Shown one piece after another: positions 9,043 to 18,192 of a DNA stretch of 55,452 nt. Within the stretch, counting starts at the first letter, position 1. Every line of letters starts with the position of its first letter. The notes beneath the pieces were generated by a model. That model saw nothing but the letters and a program-made list of their open reading frames with translations, was not told the DNA's origin and did not search any database. The DNA is taken from assembly GCA_913058295.1 (NCBI GenBank), contig CAJXRD010000016.1:1-55452 (forward strand). The letters are read 5' to 3'. A program made the position numbers and the translations under genes. The DNA is from an uncultured Flavobacteriales bacterium (lineage in GTDB: Bacteria; Bacteroidota; Bacteroidia; Flavobacteriales; Flavobacteriaceae).

Positions 9043-9050
9043 TATCTTTG
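9043..9050 (+). promoter_or_regulatory. Promoter -7 element (TATCTTTG) of the beta-oxidation operon
   Basis: Exact TAnnTTTG match 51 bases upstream of the marR start. No convincing TTG -33 box lies at the usual distance; the palindrome at 9017-9034 occupies that region. Confidence 0.6.
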
Positions 9051-9101
9051 AAACAGTGAAAATTTCTTCCATTTGAAGATTTCAAGATCCAAGAAAATAC
9101 T

Positions 9102-9545
9102 ATGAAAGAAAAGACTATAGATTACCTTTTGCGCTCCACTTGGATGAGTGTTACCAAAATGTACAATGAGGAGGCGGGTAAAAAAGGAAGTACGATGGCA
9201 ACTGGATTTGCACTAATTAGCATAGATCCAGATGAAGGAACTCCATCCACTTCTTTAGGTCCAAAAATGGGGATTGAAGCTACTAGCCTATCGAGAACAT
9301 TAAAAACGATGGAAGAAAAAGGGTTGATCGTTCGCAAGCCAAACCCAGATGATGGCCGTGGCGTATTAATCCATCTAACTCCTTTTGGTGTTGAAATGAG
9401 AGATTTTTCAAAACAAGTAGTGATTGGTTTTGATGAGGCAGTAAATAAAACGGTTTCCTTAGAAGATTTAAAAGCTTTTAAAAGGGTAACCAGTACTATT
9501 TTAGAGCTCATCAATTCAAAAAAAATATACATATCAGATAAATAG
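9102..9545 (+). CDS. MarR-family regulator heading the fatty-acid beta-oxidation operon
   Basis: 147 residues with MarR winged helix-turn-helix features (MGIEATSLSRTLKTMEEKGL as recognition region, then RKPNPDDGRGVLIHLT as wing). The fadN-like gene follows after 8 bases, and thiolase and acyl-CoA dehydrogenase follow that. A perfect inverted repeat upstream of its promoter is the probable binding site. By analogy with acyl-CoA-responsive regulators it may sense long-chain acyl-CoA or fatty acid and relieve repression; the ligand is inferred, not seen. Confidence 0.92.
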   Translation: MKEKTIDYLLRSTWMSVTKMYNEEAGKKGSTMATGFALISIDPDEGTPSTSLGPKMGIEATSLSRTLKTMEEKGLIVRKPNPDDGRGVLIHLTPFGVEMRDFSKQVVIGFDEAVNKTVSLEDLKAFKRVTSTILELINSKKIYISDK

Positions 9546-9553
9546 ATTATAAG

Positions 9554-11962
9554 ATGTCTAAAAGAAGAATAAATAAAATTGCCGTAATCGGTTCAGGAAT
9601 AATGGGAAGCGGTATTGCTTGTCATTTTGCCAATATTGGAGTAGAAGTATTATTACTTGATATTGTACCTTTTTCATTAACCGAAAAGGAAGAAGCTAAA
9701 GGATTAACTCTCCAAGATAAATTGGTTAGAAATAGATTAGTGAATGATGCACTTGCAACTTCTATAAAATCTAAACCAGCACCTTTATATAATAAAAAGT
9801 TTGCCAACCGTATTACAACTGGTAATCTAGAAGATGATATTGCAAAAGTTTCTTCTGTAGATTGGATCATTGAAGTGGTAGTAGAGCGTTTGGATATTAA
9901 AAAGCAAGTTTTTGAGAAGCTTGAAAAATATAGAACTCCGGGGACTTTAATTACGAGTAATACTTCCGGGATTCCAATTAAATTTATGAACGAAGGTCGT
10001 AGTGAAGATTTTCAGAAACATTTCTGTGGAACTCACTTTTTTAACCCTCCCCGTTATTTAAAGTTATTCGAAATCATACCAGGACCAAATACCTCTCCTG
10101 ATGTTTTAGATTTTTTAAATAGTTATGGAGAACAATTTTTAGGAAAGACAACTGTTCTCGCAAAAGACACACCAGCTTTTATTGGAAATAGAATTGGGAT
10201 TTATGGAATTCAAAGTCTATTTCATTTGGTAAAAGAAATGGGATTAACTGTGGAAGAAGTGGATAAATTAACTGGTCCTGTTATAGGCCGCCCTAAGTCA
10301 GCTACCTTTCGTACTGTCGATGTTGTGGGACTAGATACCTTAGTTCATGTAGCTAATGGAATTTATGATAATTGTCCAGACGATGAAGAACATGAAGTAT
10401 TTAAATTGCCAAGTTTTATAAATACTTTAATGGAAAACAAATGGCTAGGAAGTAAATCTGGTCAAGGGTTTTATAAAAAAACTAAAGGAGAAGATGGTAA
10501 AAGTGTCATTTTAGGTTTGGACCTAGAAACATTAGAATACCGAAAAGGTAAAAGAGCCTCCTTCCCTACTCTAGAACTTACAAAAACAGTTGACAATGTA
10601 ATCGATCGTTTTAAAATTTTAGTAGCTGGAAAAGATAAGGCTGGAGAATTTTATCGCAAGAGTTTCGCATTAATGTTTGGATATGTATCTAAACGAATTC
10701 CAGAAATTTCAGACGAGTTATACAAGATAGATGATGCCATGAAAGCTGGATTTGGTTGGGAAAATGGACCTTATGAAATCTGGGATGCAATTGGAGTAGA
10801 AAAAGGAATTGAACTAATTAAAGCTGTTGGTAAAGAACCAGCTCCTTGGGTTAACGAAATGTTAGCGACTGGAATAACTTCTTTCTATACCGTTAAAGAT
10901 GGTGCTACTTATTATTATGATATTCCACAAAAGAAACATGTAAAAGTACCTGGACAAGACGCATTTATTATTCTTAATAACATTCGTAAATCGAGTGAGG
11001 TATTTAAAAACAGTGGATGTGTAATAGAAGATTTAGGAGATGGAATTTTAAATCTTGAATTCCAAAGCAAAATGAACACCATTGGTGGGGATGTATTGGC
11101 AGGACTAAATAAAGCTATTGATATGGCTGAAAAGAATTTTGATGGCTTAGTGATCGGTAATCAAGGTTCAAATTTCTCAGTAGGTGCAAATATTGGAATG
11201 ATATTTATGATGGCGGTGGAACAAGAATATGAGGAATTAAATATGGCCATCAAATACTTTCAAGATTCTGTGATGCGTTTGCGTTATTCTTCAATTCCTA
11301 CGGTAGTTGCTCCTCACGGAATGACATTAGGAGGAGGTTGTGAAATGACTCTGCATGCCGATCGAGTGGTTGCAGCAGCAGAAAGTTATATTGGTTTGGT
11401 TGAATTTGGTGTTGGTGTAATTCCTGGCGGAGGAGGTTCCAAAGAAATGGCATTAAGAGCCAGTGATCTTTTCCATAAAAATGATGTAGAATTAAATGTA
11501 CTACAAGAATATTTTCTAACCATTGGTATGGCAAGTGTATCCACTTCTGCTTATGAAGCATTTGACCTTGGAATTCTAGAAAAAGGAAAGGATATCGTAG
11601 TGGTAAATAAAGATAGACAAATTGCAACTGCAAAAGCAGTAGCAAGGTCCATGGCAGATTTAGGCTATACACAACCAGTTCTTAGAAAAGATGTAAAAGT
11701 ACTTGGTAAACAAGCTTTAGGAATGTTTTTAGTAGGAACAGATTCTATGGAAGCCTCAAAATTTATTAGTGCCCATGATCAAAAAATTGCAAATAAATTG
11801 GCATATGTTATGGCTGGTGGTGATTTATCTGAACCCACTTTAGTAAGTGAACAATATCTATTAGATATAGAACGAGAAGCATTCTTAAGTTTATGTACAG
11901 AACGTAAAACTTTAGAAAGAATAGAACATATGTTAAAAACTGGAAAACCGTTGAGAAATTAA
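9554..11962 (+). CDS. fadN: 3-hydroxyacyl-CoA dehydrogenase / enoyl-CoA hydratase (FadN-type)
   Basis: 802 residues. The order is dehydrogenase first, hydratase last, as in Bacillus FadN and opposite to FadB/FadJ. The N-terminal Rossmann motif is VIGSGIMGSGIACHF; the catalytic region around CGTHFFNPPRYLKLFEIIP and two C-terminal dehydrogenase segments follow. The hydratase/crotonase part begins near residue 500 with FSVGANIG, GGGCEMTLHAD and the glutamate-containing FGVGVIPGGGGSKEMA. It performs the hydration and NAD-dependent oxidation steps of beta-oxidation in the cytoplasm. Together with the thiolase and dehydrogenase downstream it reproduces the fadN-fadA-fadE order known from Bacillus. 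Confidence 0.95.
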   Translation: MSKRRINKIAVIGSGIMGSGIACHFANIGVEVLLLDIVPFSLTEKEEAKGLTLQDKLVRNRLVNDALATSIKSKPAPLYNKKFANRITTGNLEDDIAKVSSVDWIIEVVVERLDIKKQVFEKLEKYRTPGTLITSNTSGIPIKFMNEGRSEDFQKHFCGTHFFNPPRYLKLFEIIPGPNTSPDVLDFLNSYGEQFLGKTTVLAKDTPAFIGNRIGIYGIQSLFHLVKEMGLTVEEVDKLTGPVIGRPKSATFRTVDVVGLDTLVHVANGIYDNCPDDEEHEVFKLPSFINTLMENKWLGSKSGQGFYKKTKGEDGKSVILGLDLETLEYRKGKRASFPTLELTKTVDNVIDRFKILVAGKDKAGEFYRKSFALMFGYVSKRIPEISDELYKIDDAMKAGFGWENGPYEIWDAIGVEKGIELIKAVGKEPAPWVNEMLATGITSFYTVKDGATYYYDIPQKKHVKVPGQDAFIILNNIRKSSEVFKNSGCVIEDLGDGILNLEFQSKMNTIGGDVLAGLNKAIDMAEKNFDGLVIGNQGSNFSVGANIGMIFMMAVEQEYEELNMAIKYFQDSVMRLRYSSIPTVVAPHGMTLGGGCEMTLHADRVVAAAESYIGLVEFGVGVIPGGGGSKEMALRASDLFHKNDVELNVLQEYFLTIGMASVSTSAYEAFDLGILEKGKDIVVVNKDRQIATAKAVARSMADLGYTQPVLRKDVKVLGKQALGMFLVGTDSMEASKFISAHDQKIANKLAYVMAGGDLSEPTLVSEQYLLDIEREAFLSLCTERKTLERIEHMLKTGKPLRN

Positions 11963-11965
11963 AAA

Positions 11966-12047
11966 TTTCGCTTTATGCCTTATGCAATAGGCAAAAAACT
12001 TAATAATAAAATCGCTTAAAGCCTAGCGCTTAAAGCCTAAAGCAAAA
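11966..12047 (+). repeat. Imperfect inverted repeat (hairpin) between fadN and fadA
   Basis: Arms 11966-11992 and 12021-12047 align without gaps over 27 positions with 21 matches; the 28-base loop is A/T-rich. The right side also holds a direct repeat of CGCTTAAAGCCTA (12013-12025 and 12027-12039). The hairpin would form in the operon mRNA. No U-run follows, so it is not a terminator; it could be an mRNA stabiliser or a mobile-hairpin remnant. Confidence 0.75.
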
Positions 12048-12052
12048 AGACA

Positions 12053-13243
12053 ATGAAACAAGCTTATATAGTAAAAGCATATAGAACTGCAGTAGGAAAA
12101 GCACCAAGAGGAGTTTTTAGGTTTAAAAGAACGGATGAATTAGCAGCGGAGACCATTCAATTTATGATGAATGAATTGCCTCAATTAGATAAAACCAGAA
12201 TAGACGATGTTATTGTAGGTAATGCTATGCCAGAAGGTTCCCAAGGTTTAAATATGGCTCGATTAATTTCATTAATGGGATTAAATTCTGTAGAGGTACC
12301 TGGTGTAACTGTGAATCGTTTTTGTTCTTCAGGAATTGAAACTATTGGAATTGCCACTGCAAAAATTCAGTCGGGAATGGCAGATTGTATCATAGCTGGA
12401 GGAGCAGAAAGCATGAGCTCTGTACCGATGACAGGCTTTAAACCTGAACTTAATTATGACGTAGTTAATTCTGGTCATGAAGATTATTATTGGGGAATGG
12501 GAAACACTGCGGAAGCTGTTGCCAACCAATTTAATGTATCAAGAGAAGATCAAGATGAATTTGCATTTCATTCTCATATGAAAGCTTTAAAAGCACAAGC
12601 AGAAAATCGTTTCCAAGATCAGATAGTTCCAATTACGGTTAATCAAACCTATTTAGATGAAAATGGAAAAAAAGCATCAAAATCTTATATCGTAAACAAA
12701 GATGAAGGTCCACGTAAAGGAACTAGTAAAGAAGCTTTGGCAAAATTACGAGCAGTATTTGCTGCAGGAGGAAGTGTAACCGCAGGAAACTCTTCTCAAA
12801 TGAGTGATGGAGCAGCATTTGTAATGGTGATGAGTGAGGATATGGTGAAGGAATTAAACCTAGAGCCAATTGCAAGGTTAGTTAATTATGCAGCAGCTGG
12901 TGTGGAACCTAGAATTATGGGAATTGGACCTGTGAAAGCAATTCCGAAGGCTTTAAAACAAGCTGGATTAAAACAAGAAGATTTATCCTTAATAGAATTG
13001 AACGAAGCTTTTGCTTCTCAATCTCTAGCGGTAATTCGCGAATTGGATCTAAATCCAGATATCATTAATGTAAATGGAGGTGCCATTGCATTAGGTCATC
13101 CATTAGGTTGTACTGGAGCAAAACTTTCAGTTCAATTATTTGATGAAATGCGGAAACAGAATATGCAAGGTAAATACGGAGCTGTAACTATGTGTGTAGG
13201 CACTGGTCAAGGGGCCTGTGGAATATTTGAATTTCTTTCCTAA
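12053..13243 (+). CDS. fadA: Acetyl-CoA C-acyltransferase (thiolase)
   Basis: 396 residues, normal for thiolase. The nucleophile is Cys91 in VNRFCSSGIE; the C-terminal signature with the catalytic His is GGAIALGHPLGCTGA, and the second Cys lies in MCVGTGQGACG. It cleaves 3-ketoacyl-CoA with CoA to release acetyl-CoA, the last step of each beta-oxidation round. It lies 90 bases after fadN, across a strong hairpin, and 41 purine-rich bases before the four-helix-bundle gene. The operon context favours degradation over a biosynthetic role. Confidence 0.95.
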   Translation: MKQAYIVKAYRTAVGKAPRGVFRFKRTDELAAETIQFMMNELPQLDKTRIDDVIVGNAMPEGSQGLNMARLISLMGLNSVEVPGVTVNRFCSSGIETIGIATAKIQSGMADCIIAGGAESMSSVPMTGFKPELNYDVVNSGHEDYYWGMGNTAEAVANQFNVSREDQDEFAFHSHMKALKAQAENRFQDQIVPITVNQTYLDENGKKASKSYIVNKDEGPRKGTSKEALAKLRAVFAAGGSVTAGNSSQMSDGAAFVMVMSEDMVKELNLEPIARLVNYAAAGVEPRIMGIGPVKAIPKALKQAGLKQEDLSLIELNEAFASQSLAVIRELDLNPDIINVNGGAIALGHPLGCTGAKLSVQLFDEMRKQNMQGKYGAVTMCVGTGQGACGIFEFLS

Positions 13244-13700
13244 AAAGAGAAAAGAACAAAGAGAAAAGAATAGAGAACAATAGAATGGGAAGAAGGCATA
13301 ATTATAAGAATTTAAAAATCTGGAAACTTGGTTTAGATATCACCAATGATATTTCAGATATTCTTGTAGATTTTCCTAAGCATGAAAGATACGACTTAAG
13401 TTCTCAAATAAGTAGATGTTCCGTTTCCATGCCAAGTAATATAGCTGAAGGATCTGGAAGAAGTGATAAATCATTTAAAGTATATTTAGATTATTCACTT
13501 GGTTCATCATTTGAATTAGGAACACAATTATTAGTTGCAAAACATAGAAAATATATTAACGAAAATACTTTAGAAAAATTAGAAGAAAAAATTGCAGAAT
13601 GGCAAAGGATGACTATGGGATTTCAAAATGGATTAGGTAATTAATATCTTATTTCATTTTTTTTCTTTATTCTCTCTTTTCTCATTTCTCTACTCTTTTT
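13242..13700. repeat. Inverted-repeat-flanked insertion carrying a four-helix-bundle gene
   Basis: The purine-rich stretch 13242-13284 and the pyrimidine-rich stretch about 13650-13703 are imperfectly complementary. Examples are AAAAAGAG (13242-13249) with CTCTTTTT (13693-13700), and GAGAAAAGA (13261-13269) with TCTTTTCTC (13675-13683). The whole small gene thus sits in the loop of a long imperfect stem, the arrangement of 23S rRNA intervening sequences. The arms are low-complexity, so part of the match may be chance. Confidence 0.55.
13285..13644 (+). CDS. Four-helix-bundle protein (23S rRNA intervening-sequence / S23 family)
   Basis: 119 residues. The pattern is typical of the family: NYKNLKIWKLGLDI at the start, LSSQISRCSVSMPSNIAEG in the centre, then DYSLGSSFELGTQLLVA and a final amphipathic helix. 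Members are encoded in intervening sequences of 23S rRNA and also as stand-alone genes; related proteins accompany diversity-generating retroelements. Their molecular role is not settled. Here the gene interrupts an otherwise standard fadA-fadE junction and is flanked by imperfect inverted repeats, which suggests it arrived as a small mobile hairpin. It is unlikely to take part in beta-oxidation. Confidence 0.9.
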   Translation: MGRRHNYKNLKIWKLGLDITNDISDILVDFPKHERYDLSSQISRCSVSMPSNIAEGSGRSDKSFKVYLDYSLGSSFELGTQLLVAKHRKYINENTLEKLEEKIAEWQRMTMGFQNGLGN

Positions 13701-13715
13701 TCTGAATAAATAAAA

Positions 13716-15527
13716 ATGATTATGGAAGAAATAAAAAATGTAGAGATTATTCGAGGAGGACAATTCATTGTAAAAGAATCTAATTGTGAAGATATTTTCA
13801 CTCCAGAAGATTTTACAGAGGAGCAAAAAATGATGAAAGATGCTGTGATGGAATTTAATGACAGAGAAATTATTCCATTTAGAGATCGTTTCGAAAATAA
13901 AGATTATGCATTTACGGAAGAATCCATGCGTAAAGCTGGAGCCTTAGGCTTTTTAGGAGTTGCAGTTCCTGAAGCTTATGGTGGATTAGGAATGGGATTT
14001 GTTTCCACACTTTTAACTTGTGATTATATCTCTAGTGGTACCGGATCGTTTAGTACAGCTTTTGGTGCTCATACTGGAATTGGAACTTTGCCAATTACCT
14101 TATATGGATCTGAAGAACAAAAACAAAAATATGTTCCAAAATTAGCTTCTGGAGAATGGTTTGGAGCCTATTGTCTAACAGAACCTAGTGCTGGTAGTGA
14201 TGCCAATAGTGGAAGAACTAAAGCAGTTCTATCAGAAGATGGTAAAAGTTATAAGATAAGTGGACAGAAAATGTGGATTTCAAACGCCGGTTTTTGTAAG
14301 CTTTTTATTGTTTTTGCAAGAATTGAAGATGATAAAAACATTACTGGCTTTTTAGTAGAAAATGATCCTAGCAATGGAATTACTTTAGGAGAAGAAGAAC
14401 ATAAATTAGGTATTCACGCCTCTTCTACCCGTCAAGTATTTTTTACAGATACAGTTGTTCCTTTAGAGAACATGCTTTCAGAACGTGGAAATGGTTTTAA
14501 AATAGCGATGAATGCTCTAAATGTTGGAAGAATTAAATTAGCTGGAGCCTGTTTAGATTCGCAAAGAAGAATCACTTCTTATGCTGTACAGTATGCTTCA
14601 GAACGAAAACAATTTAATACTCCAATTGTAGAGTTTGGAGCCATAAAAGCAAAAATTGCGGAGATGGCTACCAATACTTATGCAGGGGAATCTGCTACCT
14701 ATAGAGCTGCAAAGGATATTGAAAATAGAATTGAGATAAGACAAGCTGGAGGTGAATCTCATCAAATTTCAGAATTAAAGGGTGTGGAAGAGTTTGCAAT
14801 AGAATGTTCCATATTAAAAGTTTCTGTTTCTGAAGATGTACAAGCTTGCGCAGATGAAGGAATCCAAATTTTTGGAGGAATGGGATTCTCAAAAGATACC
14901 CCAATGGAGTCTGCTTGGAGAGATGCAAGAATCACTAGAATCTATGAAGGTACCAACGAAATTAATAGAATGCTTTCTGTGGGAATGCTGATGAAAAAAG
15001 CAATGAAAGGTCACGTGGATCTTTTAGGTCCTGCACAGGCTGTAGTAGGAGAACTTACTGGAATTCCTTCTTTTGAAACCCCAGACTATTCTGAGTTACT
15101 TTCTGAAGAAAAAGCAATGCTTGCAAAACTTAAAAAAGTTTTCTTAATGGTAGGAGGTGCTGCAGCTCAAAAATTTGGTGCAGACCTAGAGGAACAACAA
15201 CAAATATTATTGGCTACCTCAGATGTTTTAATTGAAATATATTTAGCAGAAAGCGCCATTTTACGTACCCGTAAAAACATAAAACGCTTTGGAGAAGACA
15301 GTCAGAAAGGACAAATTGCAATGTCTCAATTATATTTATATAATGCGGTAGATATCATCCACCAAAAAGCAAAAGAAGCAATAGTTTCCTTTGCAGAAGG
15401 AGATGAACAACGAATGATGTTGATGGGATTAAAGAGATTTACAAAATATCAAAATCAGCCAAATGTTGCGGGCTTACGTAATTTAATTGCTGAAATGGTG
15501 GCCAAAGAAAACAAATACCCCTTTTAA
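13716..15527 (+). CDS. fadE: Acyl-CoA dehydrogenase
   Basis: 603 residues: an acyl-CoA dehydrogenase fold of about 400 residues plus a C-terminal helical extension, as in the larger FadE/VLCAD-like enzymes. Visible signatures are WFGAYCLTEPSAGSDANSG (FAD/substrate site), KMWISNAGFCKLF, GVEEFAIECSILK and QIFGGMGFSKDTPME with RDARITRIYEGTNEI. It catalyses the first, FAD-dependent step of beta-oxidation and passes electrons to ETF. The start could be 13716 or the second Met at 13722; the choice changes only two residues. It is the last gene of the operon, followed by a terminator. Confidence 0.94.
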   Translation: MIMEEIKNVEIIRGGQFIVKESNCEDIFTPEDFTEEQKMMKDAVMEFNDREIIPFRDRFENKDYAFTEESMRKAGALGFLGVAVPEAYGGLGMGFVSTLLTCDYISSGTGSFSTAFGAHTGIGTLPITLYGSEEQKQKYVPKLASGEWFGAYCLTEPSAGSDANSGRTKAVLSEDGKSYKISGQKMWISNAGFCKLFIVFARIEDDKNITGFLVENDPSNGITLGEEEHKLGIHASSTRQVFFTDTVVPLENMLSERGNGFKIAMNALNVGRIKLAGACLDSQRRITSYAVQYASERKQFNTPIVEFGAIKAKIAEMATNTYAGESATYRAAKDIENRIEIRQAGGESHQISELKGVEEFAIECSILKVSVSEDVQACADEGIQIFGGMGFSKDTPMESAWRDARITRIYEGTNEINRMLSVGMLMKKAMKGHVDLLGPAQAVVGELTGIPSFETPDYSELLSEEKAMLAKLKKVFLMVGGAAAQKFGADLEEQQQILLATSDVLIEIYLAESAILRTRKNIKRFGEDSQKGQIAMSQLYLYNAVDIIHQKAKEAIVSFAEGDEQRMMLMGLKRFTKYQNQPNVAGLRNLIAEMVAKENKYPF

Positions 15528-15561
15528 TAATATAAAGATTAGTTTAAGTTAGTTAGTTTGT

Positions 15562-15600
15562 AAAACCGCTTCTTCCATAATAATGGGGAAGCGGTTTTTT
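15562..15600 (+). terminator. Terminator of the beta-oxidation operon
   Basis: AAAACCGCTTC (15562-15572) pairs perfectly with GAAGCGGTTTT (15588-15598), followed by T residues; it lies about 35 bases after the fadE stop. Confidence 0.9.
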
Positions 15601-15660
15601 ATTTAGTAATTCCTTAGGATACATTTTTAGAATCTTCCTTATATTTAAAAAAAATATATT

Positions 15661-16551
15661 ATGCTTAAATTTTATACCTCGCTTATTTTTCTTTTCATTT
15701 TTAGCTCATCATTTGCGCAACCAAATACGGAAGTTTTTGTCATGGATTTAGAGTTTTCTGAAACTGATTTTTCTATTTCAAATTTCAGAAACATATCTAA
15801 TAATGAAGGCTATGATAGCCAACCTTCTTTTTATAATAATGAAACCATTCTCTATGCGAGAACTAATAAAGAGTCTACAGATATTGCAAAGCATTATTTT
15901 TCAAAAGAATTCTATGTTTGGGCAAATTATGCTACAATAGGAGGCGAATATTCTCCACAAAGAATTCCAATTAGTTCAAATATTTCAGCAGTAAGACTGG
16001 ACACTACAGGATTACAAAGACTTTACGCTTATAGTTCAGAAAGTAGAACATCTACATTATTAATAGAAAATCTTCAGGTTGCTTATTATTCTTTTTATGA
16101 TTCCAATACCATCCTTTCCTCTGTCTTAAGTGATGATAAATTAGATTTGGTTTTATCCAATCTTTCTGAAAAAACAAATGACACTCTCGTATTAAATGTG
16201 GGGAGATCGATTCATAAAGTTCCAAATACAAAAGAAACGATGAGTTATACTTCTGTAAATGAAGAAGGGAATTTTGATGTTTTTCAATTGGATTTAAAAA
16301 GTTTAGAAAGCTTTTTTGTAACCCAATTGCCCATTGAAATTCAAGACCATATTTGGTTAGATGAAGCCACATTATTGATAGGTAGCAGAGATAAATTGTT
16401 TTTGCTTGATTTATTCGGAAATGGAGATTGGAAACTAATTGCAGACCTTTCAGAATATAATATAAAAGACATCAGTCGTTTGGCGGTAAGTCCAGATGGC
16501 AAAAGATTAGCATTGGTTGCAGAAGCAATATCTGATAATTCAAAAAAATAA
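15661..16551 (+). CDS. Secreted PD40/TolB-like propeller protein of unknown function
   Basis: 296 residues with a signal peptide ending near SSSFAQ. The body has spaced blade-like motifs such as YDSQPSFYNNETILYAR and, near the end, RLAVSPDGKRLALVAE, typical of PD40 (WD40-like) beta-propellers. Such domains bind ligands or proteins and have no catalytic residues of their own. The M1 aminopeptidase start codon lies 16 bases after its stop, so the two are probably co-expressed secreted proteins. Confidence 0.75.
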   Translation: MLKFYTSLIFLFIFSSSFAQPNTEVFVMDLEFSETDFSISNFRNISNNEGYDSQPSFYNNETILYARTNKESTDIAKHYFSKEFYVWANYATIGGEYSPQRIPISSNISAVRLDTTGLQRLYAYSSESRTSTLLIENLQVAYYSFYDSNTILSSVLSDDKLDLVLSNLSEKTNDTLVLNVGRSIHKVPNTKETMSYTSVNEEGNFDVFQLDLKSLESFFVTQLPIEIQDHIWLDEATLLIGSRDKLFLLDLFGNGDWKLIADLSEYNIKDISRLAVSPDGKRLALVAEAISDNSKK

Positions 16552-16567
16552 AATTACTATCGATTCT

Positions 16568-18190
16568 ATGAAAAACTTTCTTTCTCTTTTACTGCTCTTT
16601 ATTTCCATAACGGCAATAAGTCAGACATTTACTAGGCAAGATTCTTTGCGAGGAAGTATTACTCCCGAAAGAGCTTGGTGGGATTTAAATCATTACAACT
16701 TAAATGTGGATGTGGATTTGGACACTAAAACCATTCGCGGTAACAATACCATTAGTTATACGGTTTTATCTGAAAGCAATTCTATGCAAATAGATTTACA
16801 GCCTCCAATGAAAATTGAGAAAATACTTCAAGATGGAAAAGAGCTTTCTTATACCTCTGAAGGAAATGCTCATTTTATCCAACTTCAAAATCAACAAAAA
16901 GGAGATAAGAATAAGCTTAGCATTTACTTTTCAGGAAAACCACCTACTGCCAGAAACGCTCCTTGGGATGGTGGTTTTACTTGGAGTAGAGACTCTAACG
17001 GAAAACATTTTATAGCTACCTCAAATCAAGGAGTCGGTGCCAGTATTTGGTGGCCTAATAAAGACCATTATTACGATGAACCCGAAAATGGTATTGACTT
17101 TTCCATCACAATTCCAAATGGATTAATAGCGGTTGCCAATGGTAGACTAGTCCTTGAAGAAACAAAAGAGGATAAAACCACTTGGACATGGAAAGTTGTG
17201 AATCCAATTAATAATTATGCAGTAAATATTAATATTGGAGACTATGTCCATTTCGGAGAAAAATACGAAGGCGAGAATGGTACTTTAGATATGGATTATT
17301 ATGTCTTAAGAGAGAATGAATCTAAAGCAAAAATTCAGTTTAAACAAGCTACAAAAATGATGGAAGCCTTCGAACATTGGTTTGGCCCCTACCCTTTTTA
17401 TGAAGATAGTTTTAAATTGGTGGAAGTACCTTATTTGGGGATGGAACATCAAAGTAGTGTTACTTATGGCAATAAATATAAGAACGGATATTTAGGAAAT
17501 GATTTATCTGGAACTGGCTGGGGACTAAAGTTTGATTTTATTATTATTCACGAGGCAGGACACGAATGGTTTGCTAATAATATCACCCATATTGATGTTG
17601 CAGATATGTGGATTCATGAAGGATTTACAGCCTATTCTGAAAACTTGTATCTAAATTATCATTATGGTAAAAAGGCTTCCTCAGAATATGTGATTGGGAC
17701 TAGGAGAACTATTCAAAACGACCAACCTATTATTGGTACCTATAATGTAAATCAAGAAGGTAGTGGTGATATGTACTACAAAGGAGCTAACATTTTACAT
17801 ACCCTACGACAATTGATTGAAGACGATGAAAAGTGGCGTGAAATTTTAAGGGTATTAAATAAAGATTTTTACCATCAAACCATTAGTAGTAAACAGTTAG
17901 AAGATTATATAAGTGAAAAATCGGGTATTGATTTAACCGAGTTTTGGAACCAATATTTACGAACTATCGAAATACCAAAAGTGGAGTATAAAATTTCAGA
18001 AAATAAATTGACTTTTCGATATGTAAATATTGTGGAGAAATTTGATATGCCTGTAATCGCTATCATTAATGGGAAAGAAGAATGGATTTTCCCGACTTCG
18101 GAATGGAAAACAAAAGAGTTTTCAGAAGCATTTAAATCTGTTGAAATTAAGAAAGACTTTTATGTGGATAGTAAACTAATTACAGAATAA
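16568..18190 (+). CDS. Secreted M1-family aminopeptidase
   Basis: 540 residues from the ATG at 16568. This start gives a clean signal peptide (MKNFLSLLLLFISITAISQ); the frame extends upstream to 16517, but that would overlap the preceding gene and bury the signal. M1 markers are complete: GMEHQSS in place of the GAMEN exopeptidase motif, the zinc site HEAGHEWFANN, and the third ligand glutamate in WIHEGFTAYSENLY. These zinc enzymes remove N-terminal residues from peptides. The YdeI-like gene starts 2 bases after its stop. Confidence 0.93.
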   Translation: MKNFLSLLLLFISITAISQTFTRQDSLRGSITPERAWWDLNHYNLNVDVDLDTKTIRGNNTISYTVLSESNSMQIDLQPPMKIEKILQDGKELSYTSEGNAHFIQLQNQQKGDKNKLSIYFSGKPPTARNAPWDGGFTWSRDSNGKHFIATSNQGVGASIWWPNKDHYYDEPENGIDFSITIPNGLIAVANGRLVLEETKEDKTTWTWKVVNPINNYAVNINIGDYVHFGEKYEGENGTLDMDYYVLRENESKAKIQFKQATKMMEAFEHWFGPYPFYEDSFKLVEVPYLGMEHQSSVTYGNKYKNGYLGNDLSGTGWGLKFDFIIIHEAGHEWFANNITHIDVADMWIHEGFTAYSENLYLNYHYGKKASSEYVIGTRRTIQNDQPIIGTYNVNQEGSGDMYYKGANILHTLRQLIEDDEKWREILRVLNKDFYHQTISSKQLEDYISEKSGIDLTEFWNQYLRTIEIPKVEYKISENKLTFRYVNIVEKFDMPVIAIINGKEEWIFPTSEWKTKEFSEAFKSVEIKKDFYVDSKLITE

Positions 18191-18192
18191 AA

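Noticed and set aside
16517-16567. Upstream extension of the M1 peptidase gene
   Set aside because: It would overlap the preceding gene and hide a clear signal peptide beginning at 16568.
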